Shown here: positions 1 through 5,519 of the stretch, in pieces
Position numbering within the stretch: position 1 is the stretch's first letter
Layout of the letters: the number at the start of each line of letters is the position of its first letter
From: Spirochaetia bacterium
Lineage (GTDB): Bacteria; Spirochaetota; Leptospiria; Leptospirales; Leptonemataceae
Reading direction: 5' to 3'
Length of the DNA stretch: 5,534 nucleotides
Assembly: GCA_029880625.1 (NCBI GenBank)
Contig: JAOUOA010000227.1
Span: forward strand, 1-5,534
Position numbers and translations under genes: made by a program
The notes under the pieces: model-generated
Told to the model about the DNA's origin: nothing
Seen by the model: only the letters and a program-made list of their open reading frames with translations
The model's database searches: none

Positions 1-28
1 TAACTAAAATGAGTACGGCGATATCCAT
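1..28 (-). CDS. Partial gene start, probable membrane-anchored protein (cut by window edge)
   Basis: An ATG at 28-26 on the minus strand opens a frame reading MDIAVLILV before the window ends. The stretch is almost entirely hydrophobic after Asp2, as expected for the start of an N-terminal transmembrane segment or signal anchor. The start lies six bases after the stop codon of the 112-aa gene, on the same strand, so it would be the third gene of the fapA transcript. There is no good Shine-Dalgarno sequence in the preceding bases (CGTTTC), so translation may be coupled to the upstream gene. Only nine codons are visible, so the function cannot be named. Confidence 0.5.
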
Positions 29-34
29 GAAACG

Positions 35-373
35 TTATGCAGTGGCGTCAAAATAATGCCCCAAGCGATCCCTCCTGTTTGAATGCAGACCGAACATTCC
101 CCTGGTTTTATGCTCGTCAGGAGCATAGAGTTTTAAGTCATTTTCTCTGTCTTTACTTTTTTTCTTCAAAACCGGAATGGAATCCGGATTCAATGCAGCT
201 CCGGTACGTTCCGGCACATGAACAACCTTCTCTGGACGGATTAAATTTTCATTTCTTGCATCATTCAGAGCCTGAACCTGTCTGTACATCATGGAAGCCT
301 GTTCGCCGGAATTCATACGGGCAAAATCAGGAATTGCATTAAATGCAACATGCATGTCAATCGGGCGCATCAT
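35..373 (-). CDS. Small conserved-looking protein (112 aa) translationally coupled to the FapA-like gene
   Basis: I do not recognise a named family. The 112-aa protein begins MMRPIDMHVAFNAIPDFARM, followed by a polar, Gln/Asn/Glu-rich helical segment (about residues 21-48). The middle and tail are low-complexity, strongly charged and Lys/Arg-rich (about 68-104), ending LGHYFDATA. There is no signal peptide or membrane segment, so it is probably cytoplasmic and partly disordered. The ATG at 373-371 overlaps the TGA of the upstream gene (ATGA), and a second ATG follows at once at 370-368, so either could be used. A GGTGAAG stretch just upstream, inside the fapA-like gene, may serve as ribosome binding site. 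I recall small proteins with a short N-terminal motif and a basic tail beside DUF342 genes in spirochaetes. On that basis I infer it is a FapA partner, with moderate confidence. Confidence 0.8.
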   Translation of the reverse strand: MMRPIDMHVAFNAIPDFARMNSGEQASMMYRQVQALNDARNENLIRPEKVVHVPERTGAALNPDSIPVLKKKSKDRENDLKLYAPDEHKTRGMFGLHSNRRDRLGHYFDATA

Positions 374-2340
374 CTTCGCTTCACCGTTTTAGAAGTATCT
401 TCTTCTTTTTCAAATTTTCCGAATTTAATATATCCATTATCATAAGACAGCGATACTGCGTTGTAAGTATCTGAAACATTCTGAGCGGCTTCTTTAATTT
501 TAATAACAACCCCCGGATGCATCTGCTTTTCAGCATGAACCCTTCCCTGAGCTGCCTGCTGGTTCATATGCTCCTCCAGCTTAAGGATTTCTTCTTTTAA
601 TTCATTGATTTTTGAGTCATAGGAATCTTTTTCTTCTGATGTCTGCGTCAGTATTTTATCCTGTTCATCTGTAAATGATTCAGGATCCGCTTTTTTTCTG
701 GCTTCAAGTGTGGCAAGAGTTTTGGCCGTTTTGCTCTGAGCTGTTTCCGCTTCCGTCATTTGCTTTTTCAGTTCATCATACTGTGAAAGAATTTTTGGAT
801 CTGTTCCTACAGTAATTTCCGTTGCTGTATATGCCTGAGATCCTATGGAACGGGCTCTTACCTCTTTCGCAGCACGGATATTTCCGCCAACGATCTGCGC
901 TCTTCGCCCGTTGCAGACAATTTTTCCGCCTGCAGAAACTCTGCTGTGAAGAATCCCGTCCTGTACATGGACATCGCCTGCTACATTCACCTCAGCAGAC
1001 TGCACAAACTTTGCGATCAGAGACCCTCCGGAAGATTCGACAAGAGCCCCTTCGCGTCCCACAATTCCCTGCTTTACAATGATATCGCCTTCCGCCTCAA
1101 CCTTCGCTTTCTGGACGGCTCCCTGCACTTCAATATTGCCGACTGCTTTCACTTCATAGTTATCAAGAACATTTCCTCCGATCACAATAGAACCCAGGAA
1201 CATGATATTTCCTGTTTTAGGCCCAACATCCCCAACAACGCGGTAAACCGGTTCCACGGAAATTCGATCGCGGTTGTAAACAACCTGACCGTTAATTTCT
1301 GCAATCAGTTTATTTCCGTCTTCAGAAAGAATCGTTCCCTTACCCTGTTTGATGGGAACATCCTTTCCGTCTCGTGCATCTACAAGACGGTTCATGAGAG
1401 TCCTTCCGATTGTTCCACGGCTGGCAGGTACTTTTTCTGCAAGGATCTGTCCCACAACAACATTTTCAACGAGATTCAATTCTTTGAAATCAACCCGCCC
1501 GGATACGTCTTCATCAAAATGGACCGCTTCTTTTTTTATTTTTACTTTATAATCCATATAGGCATCTCTGCCATGCTTTGGAGGCTGCCCCTGTGCAGCG
1601 AGAATCGGCTGCATGTAGCGATCTTCAAGCAGAGCGTCATGAATATCATCTTCTAAAAACCCAACAACCACTCCATGAGCACGAAGAGCGTTCACAATAT
1701 CTGTAACCTCAAGATGACGTCCCCCCGGTTTAGGCGGAGTAATCGTCACAGTTGCTTTCATTTCATCCGGAGAAATCTCCACCCTGCATGCAGAATCATT
1801 TTCCGGTTTTGGAGTATAGGCTGCAATTTTTACTGCTTTGCCGTCAGAACTGTGGACAACGCTTTCAACACGGGAAAGATCATACTGAGAAATTCCCAGA
1901 TGCTCTAGTCTTATTTTAGCAGCTTCAAAGGTAACATAATTCCCGTCTCCTTTAGGAGGATGAACTGTTAAGAATACGCCGCTTCGATAAACCCTTACGA
2001 TTAAAGAGCCGTCCTTATGTTTCGGTACAGCATAGCGATCAAGATCCCCTGAAAGAAGACGGTCGCCCACGCCAAGCTTAACGGAAAATTCTTCCAGATC
2101 AGCATATCGCTGGTCCGGGGAAAGAACGGAAACAAGCAGTCTGAAGGGTTTGGGCGAAAAAAAAGTTTTTTTTCCTCTCTGAAGAATTTCATAGTCCAGC
2201 ATATGAATGTCGGTATTGAGGTGATGTGCCGCCTGTTCAAGACAGGAGGCAATGGACATACCGACAACCTCAACTTTGTCCGTTGCGGCTTCAATCTTTT
2301 GATCCCGCAGGTGTGTCAGGACTTTTTTCAGAGGATCCAT
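370..2340 (-). CDS. fapA: FapA/DUF342-family protein with N-terminal Jag-like domain (flagellar assembly protein A type)
   Basis: This 656-aa protein shows a recognisable domain order. Residues about 22-72 resemble the Jag_N domain of KhpB/Jag proteins: a VEVVGMS start, a helix, then EILQRGKKTFFSPKPFRLLV, which parallels the usual E-x-L-E-x-G-x-K-G-F-x-G pattern. Residues about 110-260 match the DUF342 N-terminal region, including ISPDEMKATVTITPPKPGG at 189-207. Residues about 270-510 are Gly/Val-rich short strands (GNIEVQGAVQKAKVEAEGDI, then GDVHVQDGILHSRVSAGGKI), typical of the DUF342 right-handed beta-helix. Residues about 515-600 form a charged coiled coil. The end (605-643) is a short beta-rich piece plus a basic tail. 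FapA proteins are linked to flagellar or cell-surface assembly, and the biochemical role is poorly defined. There is no signal peptide, so it is cytoplasmic. The ATG at 2340 is the only reasonable start: the next Met is residue 28, inside the Jag-like domain. AGGT directly abuts the ATG, too close for a standard ribosome site. The product family is secure, but the gene symbol is family-level only. Confidence 0.9.
   Translation of the reverse strand: MDPLKKVLTHLRDQKIEAATDKVEVVGMSIASCLEQAAHHLNTDIHMLDYEILQRGKKTFFSPKPFRLLVSVLSPDQRYADLEEFSVKLGVGDRLLSGDLDRYAVPKHKDGSLIVRVYRSGVFLTVHPPKGDGNYVTFEAAKIRLEHLGISQYDLSRVESVVHSSDGKAVKIAAYTPKPENDSACRVEISPDEMKATVTITPPKPGGRHLEVTDIVNALRAHGVVVGFLEDDIHDALLEDRYMQPILAAQGQPPKHGRDAYMDYKVKIKKEAVHFDEDVSGRVDFKELNLVENVVVGQILAEKVPASRGTIGRTLMNRLVDARDGKDVPIKQGKGTILSEDGNKLIAEINGQVVYNRDRISVEPVYRVVGDVGPKTGNIMFLGSIVIGGNVLDNYEVKAVGNIEVQGAVQKAKVEAEGDIIVKQGIVGREGALVESSGGSLIAKFVQSAEVNVAGDVHVQDGILHSRVSAGGKIVCNGRRAQIVGGNIRAAKEVRARSIGSQAYTATEITVGTDPKILSQYDELKKQMTEAETAQSKTAKTLATLEARKKADPESFTDEQDKILTQTSEEKDSYDSKINELKEEILKLEEHMNQQAAQGRVHAEKQMHPGVVIKIKEAAQNVSDTYNAVSLSYDNGYIKFGKFEKEEDTSKTVKRR
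2157..2173. repeat. A8-G-T8 mirror homopolymer tract inside the fapA-like gene
   Basis: Eight A (2157-2164), one G, then eight T (2166-2173) on the plus strand. On the coding strand this reads A8-C-T8 and encodes the K-K-T-F-F stretch at residues 57-61 of the FapA-like protein, in its Jag-like domain. The two tracts are mutually complementary and each is long enough for polymerase or ribosome slippage. The reading frame is intact in this sequence. Confidence 0.9.
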
Positions 2341-2449
2341 ACCTATTAAATAAGTTTGATTGTGATAGAATGCAAGCAGGAAATTTTAAAAAATTTATCT
2401 GCGCGCTTTTTCATGTATTGCCCGAGAAGGTTCCTTGATAAAATTAAAT

Positions 2450-2458
2450 AAAAAAAAA
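2450..2458 (+). repeat. A9 homopolymer tract in divergent promoter region
   Basis: Nine consecutive A residues lie between the two divergent genes. On the minus strand they are T9, inside the 19-base spacer of the weak TTGTAT/TTTAAT promoter candidate for the fapA-like gene. A change in tract length would alter that spacing. The tract itself is directly visible; any role as an A-tract/UP-type element or spacing switch is inference. Confidence 0.85.
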
Positions 2459-2563
2459 TTTAGAAAAATACAACTTTTCTTACTTTTGCACTAAAGTTTC
2501 TCTATTAGCTATCCAATACCCAGCGTCTCTAAATTTCAGCATGTTTTTTTCATTGAGAATTCC

Positions 2564-2568
2564 AGGGA
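2564..2568 (+). promoter_or_regulatory. Ribosome binding site that favours the TTG start
   Basis: AGGGA sits six bases before TTG at 2575, an ideal distance. It is only one base from an ATG at 2570, whose frame closes after two codons (ATG GAT TGA). This supports TTG as the start of the 139-aa gene. The competing in-frame ATG at 2611 has only a weak GAAG upstream. Confidence 0.55.
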
Positions 2569-2574
2569 AATGGA

Positions 2575-2994
2575 TTGACTCACAAAAAAATAATCCGTAT
2601 CGAAGTAATTATGTTCACCGAGAGCGACTCTCTGCATGAAATTATAATCAAGGTTATGCTTGCTGAAGCCTATATGGAAAGCGGTGAAATTACCGACAAA
2701 CACCTGGAAATCATCCAGGAATGGATTAAATATATGAAGGTTGAGGGGCCGGAATATGACAGAATCAAGTCCATGTTTTCAAAGAAGATTGATTATATCC
2801 AGGCAGAAATTTTTTACAATCAGCTCCATGCAGCCCTTTCTAATGAAAAGAACCGAAAAGAAATCATCTCCATCCTTCAAACATTCCTGCAGGGAAGAAA
2901 AAAAATTTTTCCTATTGAAGAAAAACTCCAAGATAGAATCACCAAAATATTAAACGATAGATCCCTGACAGAAAGACTGAAAGAGCAAAATTGA
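2575..2994 (+). CDS. Small alpha-helical protein (139 aa), faint TerB-like character, TTG start
   Basis: I cannot name a function. The protein is predicted to be almost wholly helical, charged and cytoplasmic, with no signal peptide or transmembrane segment. Residues about 20-55 (LHEIIIKVMLAEAYMESGEI, then TDKHLEIIQEW) resemble the helix-loop-helix of TerB/DjlA-like domains, where an acidic turn 'D/S-G-E-I' separates two helices. A second, more diverged copy may lie at about 97-126 (IISILQTFLQGRKKIFPIEE, then a helix). This is a resemblance by eye, and such patterns occur by chance. TTG at 2575 is chosen for the well-placed AGGGA. Met13 (2611) is a plausible alternative that would remove a basic/hydrophobic 12-residue leader without touching the helical core. 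It is the only plus-strand gene in the window, is divergent from the fapA-like gene, and ends six bases from the opposing ATPase gene. Confidence 0.75.
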   Translation: MTHKKIIRIEVIMFTESDSLHEIIIKVMLAEAYMESGEITDKHLEIIQEWIKYMKVEGPEYDRIKSMFSKKIDYIQAEIFYNQLHAALSNEKNRKEIISILQTFLQGRKKIFPIEEKLQDRITKILNDRSLTERLKEQN

Positions 2995-3000
2995 AAGGGG

Positions 3001-3774
3001 TTAAGCAACTGCATCAGACAGAGACTTCAGTGTTCGTTCTCCACTCCTGATTTGATTTCTCAGGCAATCTCTTTCCAAATTACAGCTATCCAGCAAAACC
3101 AGGAATTCTTCTCGGGGAGAAACATAACCATGCTCCATAGGAACGATAAATCTTGAAATGGTGCATTGTTTCTGAAAATCATTATAAATTACAAAATTTC
3201 TGGGATTGACTCCGGAATTCTGCAGAAGGATATGGATAAGAGCGATTCCCATGCCTGAACCTTCTGAAAGATCTGAATGCTCTTTATAAAATTCCATTAA
3301 ATTTTTAGCAGATTGGATATACCTGAACTTTTCCCGGATGTTGAATTCTTCCTGGAGAAACAGCAAAAAAACACTTTTTACCTGAACAATGAGAGCGCCA
3401 TTTAAATAATCAAACTGAACGGAATAACGGAATCGATTTTGGGAAATTCTGGAACGGTACTGCATGACATCTTCAGAATGGATTATTTTTTTAAACGTCT
3501 GCAGGCCGGATGTATAATCCATTTTTGAAGCAGGATCTATTTGAATTTCTTCGAAAATAATTCGTTTCAAGCTTGCTTTGGTCGCATTTTGAATTAATTC
3601 TCTTACAGCTGTGAATATGGATGTACATAATTCAGGACGTTTCAAAGTAAACAAAAGATCGGTAATGAGCTTTTCAAGACTCAAAAAGCCTTCACTGCAG
3701 ATCCTTGAAGAATCAAGTACCAGTGAATTTCCGCTGCCGATCACCAGGGCCGCAGGCTGACTCTTTCTATTCAT
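3001..3774 (-). CDS. Histidine-kinase-like ATPase-fold protein lacking a canonical G1 box and any phosphorylation domain
   Basis: This 257-aa soluble protein carries the GHKL/HATPase fold. The N-box appears as ELIQNATKA (residues 59-67), with Asn63 in the Mg-ATP position. The glycine-rich G2 box is EGSGMGIALI (171-180), followed by a helix. Between them, FDYLNGALIVQV (121-132) is the strand that normally leads into the D-x-G-x-G (G1) motif. Here it continues KSVFLLF, so the aspartate that contacts adenine is absent. QEEFNIREKF (141-150) and EFYKEHSDLSEG (161-172) match what I recall of a spirochaete family with 'R-N-N' in place of G1. There is no His-containing dimerisation domain, sensor or membrane segment, so it is not a complete sensor kinase. 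It could be an anti-sigma-like kinase, a nucleotide-binding regulator or a pseudo-ATPase. GAGGT about seven bases before the ATG gives a good ribosome site. The start lies 14 nt after the thrC stop, which supports co-transcription. Confidence 0.85.
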   Translation of the reverse strand: MNRKSQPAALVIGSGNSLVLDSSRICSEGFLSLEKLITDLLFTLKRPELCTSIFTAVRELIQNATKASLKRIIFEEIQIDPASKMDYTSGLQTFKKIIHSEDVMQYRSRISQNRFRYSVQFDYLNGALIVQVKSVFLLFLQEEFNIREKFRYIQSAKNLMEFYKEHSDLSEGSGMGIALIHILLQNSGVNPRNFVIYNDFQKQCTISRFIVPMEHGYVSPREEFLVLLDSCNLERDCLRNQIRSGERTLKSLSDAVA

Positions 3775-3788
3775 GACCTGTACCTCGT

Positions 3789-5111
3789 TTAATGAAATCG
3801 TTCTTCTATTACATCCTTAATCCTTTTTACATCAGGAGTTAACTCTACAGGTTCATTTTTATACATTGAAGAAACTCCGTCAAGCTTTCCTGAATTATAT
3901 CCGGTTTTAAATTCAGAAAATTTCAATCCATGTGCCGTCGAAATAACGACAACTCTGTCTGATTTGTTCATTTCTCCCCTTTCGGCCAGTTTTATTAATG
4001 CAGAAAGCGCAACGCCTGTATGGGGATCGGCAAACATTCCTTCACGATCTGCCCTTCCAGCAGCATTGGCCAGATCATCTTCAGATGCCTGTTCAACAAT
4101 TCCATTAAATTTCTGGAGTGTACGGACCGCTCTTGGATAACTCACAGGATCTCCAATCTGGATTGCTGATGCCTGTGTCTTTTTCGCCTGAACCGGCTGA
4201 TAATCTTTGTAGTCTGAACGAAAACTTAAATACATTGGATTAGCATTTTCTGTCTGAGCAAGACAAATTCGCGGCATTCTGTCTATAATTCCGGTTTCTT
4301 TCAGCATATGAAAACCTGCTCCCAGAGCGCTTACATTGCCGAGATTTCCGCCTGGAATGATTACCCAGTCCGGAACTTCCCATCCCATTTGCTGAACGAT
4401 TTCAATGCTGATGGATTTTTGCCCTTCAATCCTGAGGGGATTCATTGAATTTGCCAGATAAATGCTGTTATCAGAAGTAATTTCTCTAACCACCTTCATG
4501 CATCCGTCAAAATCCGTATCCAGACTTAAAACAAGAGCTCCTGAAGAAAGGGGCTGCATCAGTTGAGCATGAGAAATTTTTCCTGAAGGAAGAAATACAA
4601 TGGTAGGGACAGATGCCGCTGATGCATATGCAGCAAGGGCTGCGCTTGTATCGCCTGTGCTGGCACAGGCAACAGCACGAATTCCTTTTCCTTCTGAAAT
4701 TAATGAAACAACATGGCTTACCAGTACCGTCATTCCCAGATCTTTAAACGATCCTGTATGAGAGATTCCACACTGTTTGAGAAGAACCTGCCCGACTCCA
4801 GTATCTTTTGCCAGTTTCGGCATGGGCACAAGGGGCGTAACTCCCTCGCCTAGCGATACAATATGTTCATCCTTGATGCCGGGCAGAACCCACTCCTTTT
4901 TCCCCCAGACACCGGATGAATAGGGGTGCCGGTACGTTCGAAAACGGCTTTCAAAAATTTCTTTCCATTCAGAAGCGCTTTTTGCTTTTAAGGCGTCAAG
5001 GTCATGTCTGACTTCGAGCAGACCGTCGCATTTACTGCATCTGTAGATAATTTCATTCATAGGATACGAAGCGCCGCATTCTATACAGTGTAAGTCTGTT
5101 TTGTAATTCAT
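3789..5111 (-). CDS. thrC: Threonine synthase, PLP-dependent, plant-like type
   Basis: Threonine synthase (EC 4.2.3.1) converts O-phospho-L-homoserine and water to L-threonine and phosphate, the last step of threonine synthesis in the cytoplasm. The 440-aa protein is complete. An N-terminal zinc-ribbon-like motif has Cys9, Cys12, Cys25 and Cys28. The PLP lysine is Lys123 in SHTGSFKDLGM (117-127). CASTGDTSAALAAY (149-162) is a substrate/phosphate-binding loop, and PGGNLGN (253-259) binds the PLP phosphate. PHTGVAL (363-369) and STAHGLKF (391-398) are further family signatures. The SHTGSFKDLGM form (instead of NPTGSFKDRGM), KISHAQLMQP, DTDFDGCMK and SAIQIGDPVS closely match plant threonine synthases as I remember them. 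The plant enzymes are activated by S-adenosylmethionine, but whether this one is cannot be seen. The start ATG follows the upstream stop by nine bases and lacks a clear Shine-Dalgarno, suggesting coupling. No threonine attenuator is visible. Confidence 0.96.
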   Translation of the reverse strand: MNYKTDLHCIECGASYPMNEIIYRCSKCDGLLEVRHDLDALKAKSASEWKEIFESRFRTYRHPYSSGVWGKKEWVLPGIKDEHIVSLGEGVTPLVPMPKLAKDTGVGQVLLKQCGISHTGSFKDLGMTVLVSHVVSLISEGKGIRAVACASTGDTSAALAAYASAASVPTIVFLPSGKISHAQLMQPLSSGALVLSLDTDFDGCMKVVREITSDNSIYLANSMNPLRIEGQKSISIEIVQQMGWEVPDWVIIPGGNLGNVSALGAGFHMLKETGIIDRMPRICLAQTENANPMYLSFRSDYKDYQPVQAKKTQASAIQIGDPVSYPRAVRTLQKFNGIVEQASEDDLANAAGRADREGMFADPHTGVALSALIKLAERGEMNKSDRVVVISTAHGLKFSEFKTGYNSGKLDGVSSMYKNEPVELTPDVKRIKDVIEERFH

Positions 5112-5120
5112 GGTTTTATT

Positions 5121-5519
5121 TTATAAATCTTCAGAATCGGACTGAATCCGTCCAAAAGAGTAAATTCCTTTCTTGTTTCTTGATTTAATATTCAGTGAGG
5201 GAAAAATCTGTTTCAGTGTCAAAAAGAATTTCATTCTTTCTTTACCTCCTGCATCAATCATGAAATCAGTCGACAGCTCAAATTCCAGATATTGAAGAGC
5301 CCTTCCATTTTTAACTACAGCGGCAAGGCGAAAGAGAGCTGAATTTCCAATCAATTCACGGCTTTCAAATGATGTAGGATTTTTTAGCTGCTCCATTTTT
5401 TTTGAATGGGGGGGGCGGAAAAAAACAGCGCCGCCGGGTTTGGCGGTGATGCTGTATTCTTCCATGGAGGGCTCTTTTCTGATTTGAAGCATGAGATGGT
5501 CTTCTTTGATGCCCGTCAT
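5121..5519 (-). CDS. Unknown 132-aa protein, first visible gene of the thrC group; start uncertain
   Basis: I do not recognise this protein. It is soluble and basic in the middle. It has a short beta-rich N-terminal part (EEYSITAKPGGAVFFRPP), a central stretch of alternating hydrophobic residues (NSALFRLAAVVKNGRALQYL, 59-78) and an acidic end (SDSEDL). No signal peptide or membrane helix is present. Three starts are possible: ATG 5519 without a ribosome site, ATG 5492 with GAAGA seven bases upstream, and ATG 5465 with AAAGAG six bases upstream. I favour 5465 or 5492. The frame also stays open to the window edge, so a longer protein cannot be excluded. It ends nine bases before thrC on the same strand. 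Its early codons contain a C8 tract between T7 and A8 tracts, preceded by a GC-rich hairpin, so expression may be switched or attenuated. Confidence 0.7.
   Translation of the reverse strand: MTGIKEDHLMLQIRKEPSMEEYSITAKPGGAVFFRPPHSKKMEQLKNPTSFESRELIGNSALFRLAAVVKNGRALQYLEFELSTDFMIDAGGKERMKFFLTLKQIFPSLNIKSRNKKGIYSFGRIQSDSEDL
5396..5425. repeat. Cluster of homopolymer tracts T8 / G8 / A7 (coding strand T7, C8, A8)
   Basis: On the plus strand T8 (5396-5403), G8 (5408-5415) and A7 (5419-5425) lie within 30 bases. On the coding strand of the 132-aa gene this is T7, CCG, C8, ATTC, A8, encoding about FFRPPHSKK at residues 33-41. Runs of eight C/G are a classic slippage substrate. Inserting one C leads to a TGA about 16 codons after the tract begins, and losing one C leads to a TAA about 11 codons on. 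Confidence 0.9.
5419..5448 (-). terminator. Terminator-like hairpin plus T7 inside the 132-aa gene (possible attenuator)
   Basis: Read on the minus strand, CCGCC (5446-5442), a six-base loop AAACCC and GGCGG (5435-5431) form a five-pair all-GC stem, with C5448-G5429 pairing beyond one mismatch. Five bases later comes T7 (5425-5419). The order hairpin then U-tract matches an intrinsic terminator in the direction of transcription. However, the gap before the T-tract is longer than ideal, and the site lies in coding sequence, where translating ribosomes would normally suppress it. Confidence 0.25.

Larger units (their letters stand above)
2341..2574. other. Divergent intergenic region, AT-rich, no clear promoter
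   Basis: These 234 bases separate the minus-strand fapA-like gene from the plus-strand 139-aa gene and must carry promoters for at least one of them. Toward fapA the best sigma-70-like pairs are TTGTAT (2473-2468) with TTTAAT (2448-2443) at a 19-base spacer, and TTGCAT (2375-2370) with TATTTA (2352-2347) at 17 bases. The second pair would place the transcript start at or near the ATG itself. All of these are weak matches. Toward the plus-strand gene, TTGCAC (2486-2491) with TATCCA (2510-2515) at 18 bases is equally weak. I see no match to the flagellar sigma-28 consensus (TAAA-N15-GCCGATAA) or to the sigma-54 GG/GC pattern. An A9 run at 2450-2458 lies in the middle, and AAATTTTAAAAAATTT at 2381-2396 is a weak AT-only inverted repeat. 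No small gene is supported here. Confidence 0.7.

Noticed and set aside
37..342. A 101-codon open frame on the plus strand opposite the 112-aa gene
   Set aside because: The minus-strand frame has the ATGA coupling to fapA and a sensible composition. The plus-strand product is rich in Cys, Trp, His and Phe, with no start signal.
946..1656. A 236-codon open frame on the plus strand
   Set aside because: It lies wholly antisense to the fapA-like gene, whose domain signatures are clear. Its translation has no recognisable motif, and it looks like a by-product of the coding strand's composition.
2381..2396. AAATTTTAAAAAATTT inverted repeat as a terminator or operator
   Set aside because: It is made only of A-T pairs in AT-rich DNA, with no T-tract placement that makes sense for either gene. 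Chance is the simpler explanation.
2428..2437. AAGGTTCCTT-type short inverted repeat as an operator
   Set aside because: It has a four-base stem with a two-base loop, no second copy and no known operator match.
2541..2639. A short plus-strand frame starting ATG 2541, about 32 codons, overlapping the start of the 139-aa gene
   Set aside because: No ribosome site precedes it, it is out of frame with the longer gene, and its product shows no pattern. A frameshift linking the two is not needed, because TTG 2575 has a good ribosome site.
3365..3371. A7 tract in the ATPase gene at the missing G1 box, as a sign of frameshift decay
   Set aside because: The frame is continuous on both sides and the flanking family-like residues align without a gap, so the G1 loss is not explained by a sequencing or slippage error.
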